Shown: positions 18,904 through 28,730, counted from the stretch's first letter. The stretch: DNA of 35,697 bases from Flavobacteriaceae bacterium (GCA_947378465.1 CANCJZ010000005.1:1-35697); one strand, 5' to 3'. Notes: generated from the letters alone by a model not told the origin. Program-made: numbers and translations.

Positions 18904-18993
18904 TGCGTGCCCCTTCGGGTCGGGCTTTCCGCTTCAATCTTTTGTTTTTTTAAGAAAAAAAACAAAAGGATTTCCGCTTCAATCCCTCACGCG
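18904..18993. repeat. Structured intergenic element: direct repeat TTTCCGCTTCAATC flanking a long T/A hairpin, with GCGTG/CACGC ends
   Basis: TTTCCGCTTCAATC at 18926-18939 and 18971-18984; hairpin ATCTTTTGTTTTTTT..AAAAAAAACAAAAGGAT between them; outer GCGTG / CACGC inverted pair. Confidence 0.85.
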
Positions 18994-19231
18994 GAATCCC
19001 ATTTCATAAGATGAATTGTACACAACAGATTAATCCCTCTATTAAGAACTATTTTAGCCAATAGTTTTCAGTAATTGCCAATAAGTTATTGAGGTAACCC
19101 CACAGTTTGTCACCTCGACCGCAAAGAGAGGTCACATAAAGCAACTCCACCCAAAAAAAATAATGTAACAACACAGAGAATCCAGTTAGGAGGATACCGT
19201 TACCACAATCCATTCCCACAAAGCAACTCCG

Positions 19232-19275
19232 CCCCAACAGCCTATTGCCTATTGCCTATTGCCTAATGCCTAAAA
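19232..19275. repeat. Third heptamer run, CCCCAACAG followed by 3x CCTATTG, CCTAATG and CCTAAAATTG duplicates
   Basis: CCTATTG at 19241, 19248, 19255; CCTAATG at 19262; preceded by CCAACAG as in the composite array. Confidence 0.92.
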
Positions 19276-19285
19276 TTGCCTAAAA

Positions 19286-19870
19286 TTATCTGCGGTTCAA
19301 ACGAACCACATACTTCCCAATCACATCAAACTCCAAGTTAATCACACTTCCCACACTAAAAGTATGGAAGTTTGTATGCTCATAAGTATAAGGAATAATC
19401 GCAACGCTAAACGCATCGTCTTTGGAATTCACCACCGTCAAACTCACCCCATTCACCGTAATGGAACCTTTTTCAATCGTCAAATTAGCAGTAGAGCTAT
19501 CATAACCAAAAGTAAACAACCAACTACCGTTTGTTTCCATAATCGAAGTACAAGTGCCTATTTGGTCCACGTGACCCTGAACAATATGACCGTCCAATCG
19601 ATCGCCCAGCTTCATCGCACGTTCCAAATTCACCACATCACCCGCCTTCCACAATCCAACATTCGTCTTGTCAATCGTTTCTTTAATGGCCGTTACCGTA
19701 TATAAATCATTTTCAATCTTCACTACAGTCAAGCAAACCCCATTATGAGCCACACTTTGGTCGATTTTCAATTCGTGAGTCAATTCGGATTTTACGGTGA
19801 TATGAACATTGTCATTCTCTTTCGCTACTTCTTGGATAATTCCAAGGGTTTCTATGATTCCTGTAAACAT
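19286..19870 (-). CDS. ribE: Riboflavin synthase (alpha chain)
   Basis: MFTGIIETLG start, NGVCLTV, HIVQGHVDQIG, GSITVNGVSLTV, EHTNF motifs. Confidence 0.97.
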   Translation of the reverse strand: MFTGIIETLGIIQEVAKENDNVHITVKSELTHELKIDQSVAHNGVCLTVVKIENDLYTVTAIKETIDKTNVGLWKAGDVVNLERAMKLGDRLDGHIVQGHVDQIGTCTSIMETNGSWLFTFGYDSSTANLTIEKGSITVNGVSLTVVNSKDDAFSVAIIPYTYEHTNFHTFSVGSVINLEFDVIGKYVVRLNRR

Positions 19871-19928
19871 TTGTGGTTTTATTTTACTAAATTTGCCACA
19901 AAATTAGCAATAAATAACAGAGCGAATT

Positions 19929-20993
19929 ATGAAAAAAGCAGAAAATATAATCGTTGGGATTTCAATTGGAGATTTAAACGGTATTGGAAGCGAAGTAATT
20001 TTAAAAACATTTGAAGACAACAGAATGCTTGAAATGTGTACCCCTGTTATTTTCGGTAACGTCAAAATCCTTTCTTTTATCAAAAGAAACCTAGGCTCTG
20101 AAGCCAACCTTCACGGAATCGATAAAATCGAACAATTAGTAAAAGGCAAAATCAACGTCCTTAATATTTGGAAAGAAGGCGTTGACATCAATTTTGGAAC
20201 CAACGACGAAAATGTAGGGAAATATGCTATCAAATCTTTCGTAGCAGCTACTCAAGCCCTCAAAGAGGGAACTATTGACGTACTCGTTACCGCACCCATC
20301 AACAAATACAACATTCAATCGGAGGACTTTAAGTTCCCCGGCCATACCGACTATTTGGACCAACAGCTTGAAGGAAATGCCTTGATGCTTATGGTTCAGG
20401 ACAATCTCAGAGTAGGCTTACTCACCGATCATGTTCCCGTTAACGACGTGTCCAAACACCTTACTGAAAAGTTGATCCTTCAAAAAATTGAAACCATCAA
20501 CAAAACCCTTATTCAAGATTTTAGCATCAACAAACCCAAAATCGCTGTCTTAGGACTCAATCCTCACGCCGGCGATAATGGCGTTATCGGCAAAGAAGAC
20601 GATCAAGTCATCAAACCTGCCATCAAAAAATTATTTGAAAAAGGAATCTTAGCTTTCGGACCTTATTCCGCCGACGGTTTCTTCGGTAGCGGTCAATATG
20701 AAAAATTCGATGCCGTTATTGCTTCTTATCACGACCAAGGACTTATCCCTTTCAAAACCTTGTCTTTTGGAATGGGGGTTAATTATACCGCAGGATTGAA
20801 CAAAATACGCACTTCCCCTGATCATGGAACTGCTTACGAGATTGCTGGCAAAGGTTTAGCCGATCATTCATCCTTCAAAGAAGCCGTTTATTTAGCTTTA
20901 GACGTCTATAATTCCAGAAATGAGTATTTGCAAATCAGCCAAAAGCCTTTAAAAATCAACGAAAAACAGTTATTAACAAAAAAAGGTGAATAA
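19929..20993 (+). CDS. pdxA: 4-hydroxythreonine-4-phosphate dehydrogenase
   Basis: GISIGDLNGIGSEVILKTF, VTAPINKYNI, GHTDYL, LGLNPHAGDNG, SYHDQGLIPFKTL, TSPDHGTAYEIAGKG. Confidence 0.97.
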   Translation: MKKAENIIVGISIGDLNGIGSEVILKTFEDNRMLEMCTPVIFGNVKILSFIKRNLGSEANLHGIDKIEQLVKGKINVLNIWKEGVDINFGTNDENVGKYAIKSFVAATQALKEGTIDVLVTAPINKYNIQSEDFKFPGHTDYLDQQLEGNALMLMVQDNLRVGLLTDHVPVNDVSKHLTEKLILQKIETINKTLIQDFSINKPKIAVLGLNPHAGDNGVIGKEDDQVIKPAIKKLFEKGILAFGPYSADGFFGSGQYEKFDAVIASYHDQGLIPFKTLSFGMGVNYTAGLNKIRTSPDHGTAYEIAGKGLADHSSFKEAVYLALDVYNSRNEYLQISQKPLKINEKQLLTKKGE

Positions 20994-21025
20994 CTGTTTT
21001 GGAATTACAAAAGTTTTATATCTTT
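20994..21025 (+). promoter_or_regulatory. Bacteroidota-type promoter for the DUF177-rpmF-fabH-acc cluster
   Basis: TTTTG near 20996 and TATCTTTG at 21018-21025 (TAnnTTTG). Confidence 0.6.
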
Positions 21026-21070
21026 GCACTCCTATTATGAAAAGTCATATTTAGGAAAATTTGATAAGTG

Positions 21071-21613
21071 ATGAAAGTAACAAATGAATTTTTAATTCCA
21101 TTCATAGGATTAAAATTAGGAAAGCATCAATTTGATTATCAAATAAACAAAACGTTCTTTGATCGCTTTGAATATCACGAATTTGAAAACTGTGATATTA
21201 AAGTGGAGGTTGTTTTAGATAAAAAAAGCACAATGTTGGAGCTTTCTTTCAAACATAAAGGTACCGTTAATGTCCCTTGTGATTTGACCAGCGAACTTTT
21301 TGACCTACCTATTAAAGGTAAAATTAAAGTCGTAGTTCAATTTGGTGATGAATTCAATGATGAAAATGAAGAGCTTTTAATACTCCCTCACGGCGAACAT
21401 CAAATTGATATTGCTCAATACATCTATGAAATGATTGCGCTTTCCGTCCCTTTTAAAAGAGTACACCCTGGAGTGAAAGACGGAACTTTGCAAAACGAAA
21501 CATTAGAAAAATTGAACGCTTTAACCATTAAAGAACAAAAAAAAGAAAGTATTAAAGAAGAGAATATTGACCCTCGTTGGGACAAATTAAAACAACTATT
21601 AACGGATAAATAA
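21071..21613 (+). CDS. DUF177 (YceD-like) protein
   Basis: Position immediately upstream of rpmF; acidic protein containing CDLTSELFDLPIKGKIKVVVQFGDEF. Confidence 0.88.
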   Translation: MKVTNEFLIPFIGLKLGKHQFDYQINKTFFDRFEYHEFENCDIKVEVVLDKKSTMLELSFKHKGTVNVPCDLTSELFDLPIKGKIKVVVQFGDEFNDENEELLILPHGEHQIDIAQYIYEMIALSVPFKRVHPGVKDGTLQNETLEKLNALTIKEQKKESIKEENIDPRWDKLKQLLTDK

Positions 21614-21622
21614 TATAGTAAA

Positions 21623-21817
21623 ATGGCACATCCTAAAAGAAAGACCTCGAAGACAAGAAGAGACAAAAGAAGAACTCATTATAAAGCAACTGTAGCTCAA
21701 ATCGCTACTTGTCCTGTAACAGGAGAAGCGCATTTATACCACAGAGCTTACTGGCACGAAGGTAAAATGTATTATAGAGGGCAAGTAGTTATTGATAAAT
21801 CAGTAGCTGTAGCTTAA
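21623..21817 (+). CDS. rpmF: 50S ribosomal protein L32
   Basis: [44 protein letters not shown]. Confidence 0.98.
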   Translation: MAHPKRKTSKTRRDKRRTHYKATVAQIATCPVTGEAHLYHRAYWHEGKMYYRGQVVIDKSVAVA

Positions 21818-21837
21818 TATACATTTAGAAAGTATAA

Positions 21838-21864
21838 TAAACTCTCACGTTGTGGGAGTTTTTT
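21838..21864 (+). terminator. Intrinsic terminator downstream of rpmF
   Basis: AACTCTCAC-GTT-GTGGGAGTT hairpin followed by TTTT. Confidence 0.8.
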
Positions 21865-21957
21865 GTTTTTTATTATTTTTATAAATACTTAGCTAAAATT
21901 TTGTAAATTCCACCTCTTTTAAATTTACATTATTTTAAAGGAAAATTATATCGTTAT

Positions 21958-22956
21958 ATGAATACAATTACAGCCGCTATTACCGCTGTTGGTGCCTATG
22001 TTCCTGATTTTGTACTTTCTAATGAAGTATTAGAGACGATGGTGGATACCAATGATGAATGGATTACTACCCGTACCGGAATCAAAGAAAGACGAGTACT
22101 CAAAGAAAGTGGAAAGGGAACTTCCTTTTTAGCGATCAAAGCTGCTCAAGATTTAATGTCTAGAGGGAATATTAATCCTGCTGATATTGATCTTGTTATT
22201 ATGGCTACCGCTACTCCTGATATGCCTGTGGCAGCAACCGGAGTGTATGTGGCTTCTCAAATTGGAGCTGTCAACGCTTTTGCATTCGATTTGCAAGCGG
22301 CTTGCTCTAGTTTCCTTTACGGAATGTCTGTCGCTTCTGCCTATATCCAATCTGGAAAATATAAAAAAGTACTACTAATTGGTGCCGACAAAATGTCCTC
22401 AATTATTGATTATACCGATCGCGCTACTTGTATCATCTTCGGTGATGGTGCTGGAGCAGTGCTTTTTGAACCTAATAACGAAGGTCTTGGTTTGCAAGAT
22501 GAATACCTTCGTTCGGATGGTATCGGAAGAGAATATCTAAAAATCGATGCGGGTGGGTCAATCCTTCCTGCTTCCAAAGAAACCGTTGAAAATAGTCAGC
22601 ACTTTGTCTTCCAAGACGGTAAAACAGTTTTCAAATACGCCGTTTCTGGTATGGCCGATGTAAGCGAAAAAATTATGGACAGAAATAATCTTACCAAAGA
22701 AGATGTCAATTTCTTAATCGCACATCAAGCCAACAAACGTATCATCGATGCTACCGCTTCTCGCATGGGATTAGAAGAGGATAAAGTATTGATTAATATT
22801 CAAAAGTACGGAAATACTACTTCAGCAACCCTACCTTTGCTGTTAAGTGATTTCGAACATAAATTTAAAAAAGGCGATAACCTGATCTTCGCTGCTTTCG
22901 GTGGCGGATTTACTTGGGGTTCTATCTATCTTAAATGGGCATACAACAAACAATAA
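21958..22956 (+). CDS. fabH: 3-oxoacyl-ACP synthase III
   Basis: NDEWITTRTGIKERR, DLQAACSSFLYGM active-site Cys, IAHQANKRIIDA, YGNTTSATLPLLL, GGGFTWGS. Confidence 0.97.
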   Translation: MNTITAAITAVGAYVPDFVLSNEVLETMVDTNDEWITTRTGIKERRVLKESGKGTSFLAIKAAQDLMSRGNINPADIDLVIMATATPDMPVAATGVYVASQIGAVNAFAFDLQAACSSFLYGMSVASAYIQSGKYKKVLLIGADKMSSIIDYTDRATCIIFGDGAGAVLFEPNNEGLGLQDEYLRSDGIGREYLKIDAGGSILPASKETVENSQHFVFQDGKTVFKYAVSGMADVSEKIMDRNNLTKEDVNFLIAHQANKRIIDATASRMGLEEDKVLINIQKYGNTTSATLPLLLSDFEHKFKKGDNLIFAAFGGGFTWGSIYLKWAYNKQ

Positions 22957-22981
22957 AAACTATAACTAAAAAAAAATAATT

Positions 22982-23464
22982 ATGGATTTAAAAGAAATAC
23001 AAAACCTAATCAAATTTGTATCTAATTCAGGCGTTGCCGAAGTAAAGTTAGAAACTGGTGATATCAAAATTACTATTAGAACTACTTTAGAAGGAAATAC
23101 CCCAGAAATTACATACGTTCAGCAAGCGCCAATGCAACAAGCATTACCTCAAGCTGCTCCTGCTCAACCAGTAGCTCCTGCCGCTCCAGTGGCTGCTGCT
23201 CCTGCTGCCGACGACAATGCGAAATACGTAACTATTAAATCTCCTATGATTGGTACTTTCTACAGAAAACCAGCTCCAGATAAACCTTCTTTTGTGGAAG
23301 TAGGAACCGCTATCGGAAAAGGTGATGTATTGTGTGTAGTGGAAGCTATGAAGTTGTTTAACGAAATTGAAGCTGAAATCTCAGGTAAAATCGTTAAAAT
23401 CCTTGTAGACGACATGTCTCCTGTAGAATTCGATCAACCTTTATTCTTAGTTGATCCATCATAA
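22982..23464 (+). CDS. accB: Acetyl-CoA carboxylase biotin carboxyl carrier protein
   Basis: Ala/Pro-rich linker and VVEAMKLFNEIEAE biotinylation motif. Confidence 0.98.
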   Translation: MDLKEIQNLIKFVSNSGVAEVKLETGDIKITIRTTLEGNTPEITYVQQAPMQQALPQAAPAQPVAPAAPVAAAPAADDNAKYVTIKSPMIGTFYRKPAPDKPSFVEVGTAIGKGDVLCVVEAMKLFNEIEAEISGKIVKILVDDMSPVEFDQPLFLVDPS

Positions 23465-23548
23465 TTGTTTTGAAATTCCAATAGTCAAAATACAAATTCC
23501 AATATTGGATTTTGGGATTTGGGATTTGTAATTTTAAAATTTAAAGAG

Positions 23549-24892
23549 ATGTTTAAAAAAATATTGATTGCCAATAGAGGAGAAATTGCTTTAAGAGTAA
23601 TTAGAACCTGTAGAGAAATGGGCATTAAAACGGTTGCAGTTTATTCTACGGCAGATGCGGAAAGCTTGCACGTAAAATTCGCTGATGAAGCCGTTTGTAT
23701 TGGTCCCCCACCTAGTAATTTGTCTTATTTAAAGATGTCAAATATTATTGCTGCTGCCGAAATTACAAATGCAGATGCAATACATCCTGGTTATGGTTTC
23801 CTTTCTGAAAACGCTAAGTTTTCTAAAATCTGCCAAGAACACGGAATCAAATTCATTGGAGCTTCTCCTGAAATGATCGACCGTATGGGTGATAAAGCCT
23901 CCGCTAAAGCAACCATGAAAGCAGCCGGTGTTCCTTGTGTTCCTGGTTCTGAGGGTCTTTTAGAAAGCTTTGAGCAAACCCAACAATTAGCTAAAGAAAT
24001 GGGGTATCCTATTATGCTAAAAGCTACTGCCGGTGGTGGTGGTAAAGGAATGCGTGCCGTTTGGAAAGAAGAAGAATTGTTGAAAGCTTGGGAGAGTGCT
24101 CGTCAAGAATCAGCAGCTGCTTTCGGAAATGACGGTATGTATATGGAAAAACTTATCGAAGAACCTCGTCATATCGAGATTCAAGTGGTAGGGGATTCTT
24201 ATGGTAAAGCCTGTCACCTTTCGGAAAGAGATTGCTCCGTACAACGTCGTCACCAAAAATTAACTGAAGAAACTCCTTCTCCTTTTATGACCGATGAATT
24301 GCGTCACAAAATGGGTGATGCTGCCGTAAAAGCTGCAGAGTTTATCAAATACGAAGGCGCTGGTACGGTAGAGTTCTTAGTGGACAAACACCGTAACTTC
24401 TACTTTATGGAAATGAATACGCGTATTCAAGTAGAACATCCTATCACCGAACAAGTAATTGATTACGATTTGATTCGTGAGCAAATATTAGTAGCTGCTG
24501 GGGTGCCAATTTCTGGTAAAAACTACCTTCCACAATTGCATTCTATTGAATGCCGTATCAATGCGGAAGATCCTTATAATGATTTCCGTCCTTCGCCAGG
24601 TAAAATCACTGTTTTACACGCGCCAGGTGGTCACGGGGTACGTTTAGATACTCACGTTTATGCAGGGTATACCATTCCACCTAATTATGACTCAATGATT
24701 GCCAAATTGATTACTACTGCTCAAACCAGAGAAGAAGCAATCAACAAGATGAAAAGAGCCTTAGATGAATTCTATATCGAAGGAATCAAAACAACCATTC
24801 CTTTCCACCGTCAATTAATGGATGAACCGGATTATGTTGCCGGAAATTATACCACTAAATTCATGGAATCTTTCAAAATGAAAGAACTATAA
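23549..24892 (+). CDS. accC: Acetyl-CoA carboxylase biotin carboxylase subunit
   Basis: [68 protein letters not shown]. Confidence 0.98.
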   Translation: MFKKILIANRGEIALRVIRTCREMGIKTVAVYSTADAESLHVKFADEAVCIGPPPSNLSYLKMSNIIAAAEITNADAIHPGYGFLSENAKFSKICQEHGIKFIGASPEMIDRMGDKASAKATMKAAGVPCVPGSEGLLESFEQTQQLAKEMGYPIMLKATAGGGGKGMRAVWKEEELLKAWESARQESAAAFGNDGMYMEKLIEEPRHIEIQVVGDSYGKACHLSERDCSVQRRHQKLTEETPSPFMTDELRHKMGDAAVKAAEFIKYEGAGTVEFLVDKHRNFYFMEMNTRIQVEHPITEQVIDYDLIREQILVAAGVPISGKNYLPQLHSIECRINAEDPYNDFRPSPGKITVLHAPGGHGVRLDTHVYAGYTIPPNYDSMIAKLITTAQTREEAINKMKRALDEFYIEGIKTTIPFHRQLMDEPDYVAGNYTTKFMESFKMKEL

Positions 24893-24899
24893 ATACCAA

Positions 24900-24932
24900 T
24901 AAAAACCATTCGTTAATTCGAATGGTTTTTTT
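24900..24932 (+). terminator. Intrinsic terminator downstream of accC
   Basis: AAAAACCATTCG / CGAATGGTTTTTTT stem with U-run. Confidence 0.85.
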
Positions 24933-25052
24933 GTTTTGTATTGAATATATTCCTTTTTGCTAATTATTATTAATGGAAAGTCGCTAAAAAGTGATAATAA
25001 TATAGTAATAATCCAATTCATTTTATATATTTGTTAACCCAAATCTATTAAA

Positions 25053-25658
25053 TTGAAAAAAATACTACCGCTTTTTTCGTATCTCTTTCATCCTATATTT
25101 ATTCCTTTTTTAGGAGTAATGCTTTACCTTTTATTTAGCGATGTCTACTTCTCTAAGCCTCAATGTTGTTTGTTGGTGTTCCAAATTGTAATCATTACCT
25201 TTTTATTGCCAATGACGTTTTTCTATTTGTTGCGTGTTTTTGGTAAAGTCGATACAATTATGCTGTCCGATATTAATCAACGAAAAATTCCTTTGCTTTT
25301 GCAAATGGCTTTAACCTCCATATTGATTAAAGAAAGTGTTACCATTGATCGTTTCCCTGAATTGTTTTACTTTTTCTTAGCGGGCTTGTTGAGTACTTTT
25401 ATGGCCTTTTTAGCTCTTTATGTCAAAATAAAAGCCAGCATTCACATGATCGGTTTAAGTGCCGTTACCTTCTTTGTAATGGGCTTAAGTATTCACAATC
25501 AAACAAACCTTGTATTTGTCACTGCGATTTTGTTTTTTATAAATGGATTAGTTGCTTCTTCGCGTTTACAAATGAAGGCGCATACGTTGAAAGAATTGAC
25601 TTTTGGATTTCTAATAGGTAGTGTACCACAAATAGTTTTATGGTTTTTATGGCTATAA
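25053..25658 (+). CDS. Multi-pass membrane protein of unknown function (PAP2-like region possible)
   Basis: 201 aa with several hydrophobic segments; TTG start (25053). Confidence 0.7.
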   Translation: MKKILPLFSYLFHPIFIPFLGVMLYLLFSDVYFSKPQCCLLVFQIVIITFLLPMTFFYLLRVFGKVDTIMLSDINQRKIPLLLQMALTSILIKESVTIDRFPELFYFFLAGLLSTFMAFLALYVKIKASIHMIGLSAVTFFVMGLSIHNQTNLVFVTAILFFINGLVASSRLQMKAHTLKELTFGFLIGSVPQIVLWFLWL

Positions 25659-26339
25659 AATATAAAACTGTAGTCCCATATTGAATGTATTCATTTTGAT
25701 CGGTGAACCATCTATTGCAGCCGATTTGAACAGAGGATTCAATCCGTAATACGCATAGAAATTCCAAGTGTTTCTTCCCATTGCAATATACATCCCATAT
25801 TGTACACGATTCAAATCGCTGTTTTTAGTGATGCTCAAGGTCTCGGTGTTGCTTTCAAAGGTATATTTGCTGTTAATCAAATAACTCATCTTAAATCCGG
25901 TGTATATCCTCCAAAATTCGTGCGAGTCAAAGGTCGAGGTACGCCATCGAATCTCGATTGGGAGATCCAGGTATTGTAGGGTCATTTTGTTTTTATCGTA
26001 ACTTATTTGCGTGTTTACTTGGTAAGTAGTAGTGCCACTCGTATTGTCTAAAAACAAATTGTCATTGATTACATTCAAGGTATATCCTACTCCAGCGGCA
26101 AAAGCCCATGTGCGGTTTTTGTTGATAGGCATATCTCTCAGAAATCCAAAGGCCACCATAGGGGAGATTTTGTTTTGCTTTAATCCTGCTGGACTTTTTT
26201 GCAAATTGCTAAAAGATAAGTTTAAATAAAATTGATCTTCTCGGTATAATGAGTCTACCACCTGAGGCTTAACAGTTTCCTGTTGTGCTTCAACACAAAA
26301 TGTTATCAGAAAAATAATGAGTGATAGATAAAAACGCAT
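25653..26339 (-). CDS. Outer membrane beta-barrel (porin-family-like) protein
   Basis: Signal peptide, amphipathic strands, MNTFNMGLQFYIL C-terminus. Confidence 0.75.
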   Translation of the reverse strand: MRFYLSLIIFLITFCVEAQQETVKPQVVDSLYREDQFYLNLSFSNLQKSPAGLKQNKISPMVAFGFLRDMPINKNRTWAFAAGVGYTLNVINDNLFLDNTSGTTTYQVNTQISYDKNKMTLQYLDLPIEIRWRTSTFDSHEFWRIYTGFKMSYLINSKYTFESNTETLSITKNSDLNRVQYGMYIAMGRNTWNFYAYYGLNPLFKSAAIDGSPIKMNTFNMGLQFYIL

Positions 26340-26441
26340 AGAACAATTTTAATGTTATAGAAACGTTTGGCATTACTATGACAGGATTTTTTTGAGTATT
26401 CCTTGTCAGTCTTTGCTACGAAAGGGCTAGCGAATTATTAG

Positions 26442-26528
26442 CAGAGAGGATGGGATTCGAACCCACGATACAGTTACCCATATACAAACTTTCCAGGCTT
26501 GCTCCTTCAACCACTCGGACACCTCTCT
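26442..26528 (-). tRNA. tRNA-Ser (anticodon GGA)
   Basis: Reverse complement AGAGAGGTGTCCGAGTGGTTGAAGGAGCAAGCCTGGAAAGTTTGTATATGGGTAACTGTATCGTGGGTTCGAATCCCATCCTCTCTG: acceptor AGAGAGG/CCTCTCT, G discriminator, TGG.. D-loop, CTGGAAA anticodon loop, long variable arm, GGTTCGAATCC T-arm. Confidence 0.96.
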
Positions 26529-26578
26529 AAATTGTTTTGCAAAGAACTATAAAAAATAGCAATAAACAAAACATATTT

Positions 26579-27604
26579 TCAAAGCATTTCACCTCTTAAT
26601 GAGGTTTCGAATATGGTTTTGAATACCGTATTCGATACCTTTTGCCCTAACAGGTACATAAGTTTGGTGATGGCTGCTTCCGTTGTGATGTCTTTTCCGG
26701 ATATTACACCGATCTTTTTCAACTGTGTACTGGTTTCGTATTGACCCATACTCACACTACCTCCAGAACATTGCGTGACATTGATGATGTGCAAACCGCG
26801 TTGAATTCCTTTTTCCAAAAGGCTGATAAACCAATCTTCAGTAGGCGCATTTCCGGAACCATACGTTTCCAATACCATTCCTTTCAAATTCGGGATGTCC
26901 ATTAAAGAAGCCAGTACTCTTTCATTGATTCCTGGAAACATCTTAACGATAACTACATTGTCATCCAATTCCTTATGAACCACAAATTTTTTTCTTTGTT
27001 TGGGCAAGCACAAATTCGAGTTTACATTCAAATGCACCCCTGATTCCGCTAAAGGCGCATAATTAGGAGAAGTAAAAGCATTAAAATGTTCCGCATTGAT
27101 TTTGGTAGTTCTGTTGCCACGGTAGAGTTTGTATTCAAAATACAAACAAACCTCATTAATGACCGCTTTGCCCTTGTGTTGTAAGGAAGCGATTTGGATG
27201 GCGGTTATTAAATTCTCTTTGGCATCCGTTCTCAAATCACCAATTGGCAATTGGGAACCTGTAAATATCACCGGTTTGGATAAGTTCTCAAGCATAAAGC
27301 TCAAGGCCGAGGCGGAATAGGACATCGTATCCGATCCGTGTAGCACTACAAATCCATCAAATTGATTGTATTTTTCTTCTATGATATTGGCGATCTGAAC
27401 CCATTTCTCGGGGTTCATGTTCGACGAATCTATTGGTTTGCCAAAGGAGAAGGTTTCGATATGACAATCCAATTGTTTTAACTCAGGTATCTTTTGCAAT
27501 AATTTTTTAAAATTAAAAGCCTTTAAAGCTCCTGTTTCAAAATCTTTCATCATACCAATGGTACCACCGGTATAGATCAATAATATGTTTGCTTTAGATT
27601 GCAT
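26579..27604 (-). CDS. ansA: Type I L-asparaginase
   Basis: ILLIYTGGTIGMM, GFVVLHGSDTMSYSASALSFML, TGSQLPIGDLRTDAKENL. Confidence 0.95.
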   Translation of the reverse strand: MQSKANILLIYTGGTIGMMKDFETGALKAFNFKKLLQKIPELKQLDCHIETFSFGKPIDSSNMNPEKWVQIANIIEEKYNQFDGFVVLHGSDTMSYSASALSFMLENLSKPVIFTGSQLPIGDLRTDAKENLITAIQIASLQHKGKAVINEVCLYFEYKLYRGNRTTKINAEHFNAFTSPNYAPLAESGVHLNVNSNLCLPKQRKKFVVHKELDDNVVIVKMFPGINERVLASLMDIPNLKGMVLETYGSGNAPTEDWFISLLEKGIQRGLHIINVTQCSGGSVSMGQYETSTQLKKIGVISGKDITTEAAITKLMYLLGQKVSNTVFKTIFETSLRGEML

Positions 27605-28730
27605 TCTCGTATTTAGCCTTATTCACTACTGGATTAGCATACATGTTTAAAAAACCTTCCATCATAATGTCATTCGAACAATCGATTTTCATTTCCAATC
27701 GTCGTTCAAATAAGGACTTTTCATTTTCAGTATAATGACTGCTGTATTGGTTTGTTTTGTATAACAAATCGTAAGCAATATAGTTCGTTGGCCATAACTT
27801 ATACGATTGTAATATAGAATCATCTATAGCTTGTGCCAATCCTTGAATTTGCTTGTTGGTATTGTCATTTTCCGCCAAGATATGATCTAATTCTTTATCT
27901 AATACATCCCCCACGTGAATGTGTATGCGTTTCTTTTGTCCGATAATTCCACTCAACAAAGTGATAAAATCTTCATTCTTTTCTTTTACATAAATCTCCG
28001 CTTTTGCTTCAGCCATTAATTGAGGCATCTTCAAAGCATCCGTCGGATCGTATTCATAGGAAATGGAAACAGGAACGATTTTTATTTTTTTAAAATAAGT
28101 CATCAAACTCGCTTCGTCGGATCCCATTGCCAGCATTTTTAATACGCCTGAATGCGTAGCATCATTCCCGTCTTTCGTTCTTCCTTCCCGTTGTGCAATC
28201 CACACCGAGCGATTTTCACGCAACAAGAGTTGAGCGATATATTCCGACATCAATTTGGAACTTTGCAACAATTCTCTCGGAGGTAAGCCTCTTTGCACTA
28301 AAAAGTTTCTATTGAGTTTCGATAGTTTTAATAAAAAATCTTTCTTGACCAAATTGTCCCCTATAGCAGACGCAGTCATCACCAAACCATGATCAAACAA
28401 ACAAACATTCAATAATGAAGTGTCCAAGATGATGTCTCTATGGTTGGAAATAAAAAGATAGGAAGTGTTTTTCTCTAATTTATCAAAGCCCGAAGTGGTT
28501 AATCCTTCTGATGATTTTTCCAATACTCTTTGAACCGATTGATAGATGAAATTACATTGAAAATCACGTATAGAATGCGTTCTTTTGAGCTGTTCTTTCC
28601 ATACTTCATCGGCCATATCCGGAAAGGTAAAGTTCATAATGGCCTTCATCATTGGGTTGTTGATACACGAACGAATTCCATCGTTCACCTCGGTATCATA
28701 AAACGGACGAATTGCATCAAACTTCTGCAT
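27594..28730 (-). CDS. 1-acyl-sn-glycerol-3-phosphate acyltransferase family protein
   Basis: FISNHRDIILDTSLL (acyltransferase HX4D-like), WIAQREGRTKDGND. Its 3' end overlaps the ansA start. Confidence 0.88.
   Translation of the reverse strand: MQKFDAIRPFYDTEVNDGIRSCINNPMMKAIMNFTFPDMADEVWKEQLKRTHSIRDFQCNFIYQSVQRVLEKSSEGLTTSGFDKLEKNTSYLFISNHRDIILDTSLLNVCLFDHGLVMTASAIGDNLVKKDFLLKLSKLNRNFLVQRGLPPRELLQSSKLMSEYIAQLLLRENRSVWIAQREGRTKDGNDATHSGVLKMLAMGSDEASLMTYFKKIKIVPVSISYEYDPTDALKMPQLMAEAKAEIYVKEKNEDFITLLSGIIGQKKRIHIHVGDVLDKELDHILAENDNTNKQIQGLAQAIDDSILQSYKLWPTNYIAYDLLYKTNQYSSHYTENEKSLFERRLEMKIDCSNDIMMEGFLNMYANPVVNKAKYENAI

Noticed and set aside
19049-19237. 62-aa minus-strand ORF in the repeat-rich intergenic region
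   Set aside because: No homology signal by eye, overlaps the interspersed repeat mosaic and has no clear promoter or ribosome-binding context.
26379-26408. TGACAGGA...TCCTTGTCA hairpin downstream of tRNA-Ser
   Set aside because: Bulged 8-bp stem with the T/A run inside the loop; too weak to call a terminator or ncRNA.
26442-26528. tRNA-Ser as an integration site for a mobile island
   Set aside because: No integrase, direct att-like repeat or foreign gene content next to it; neighbours are ordinary chromosomal genes.
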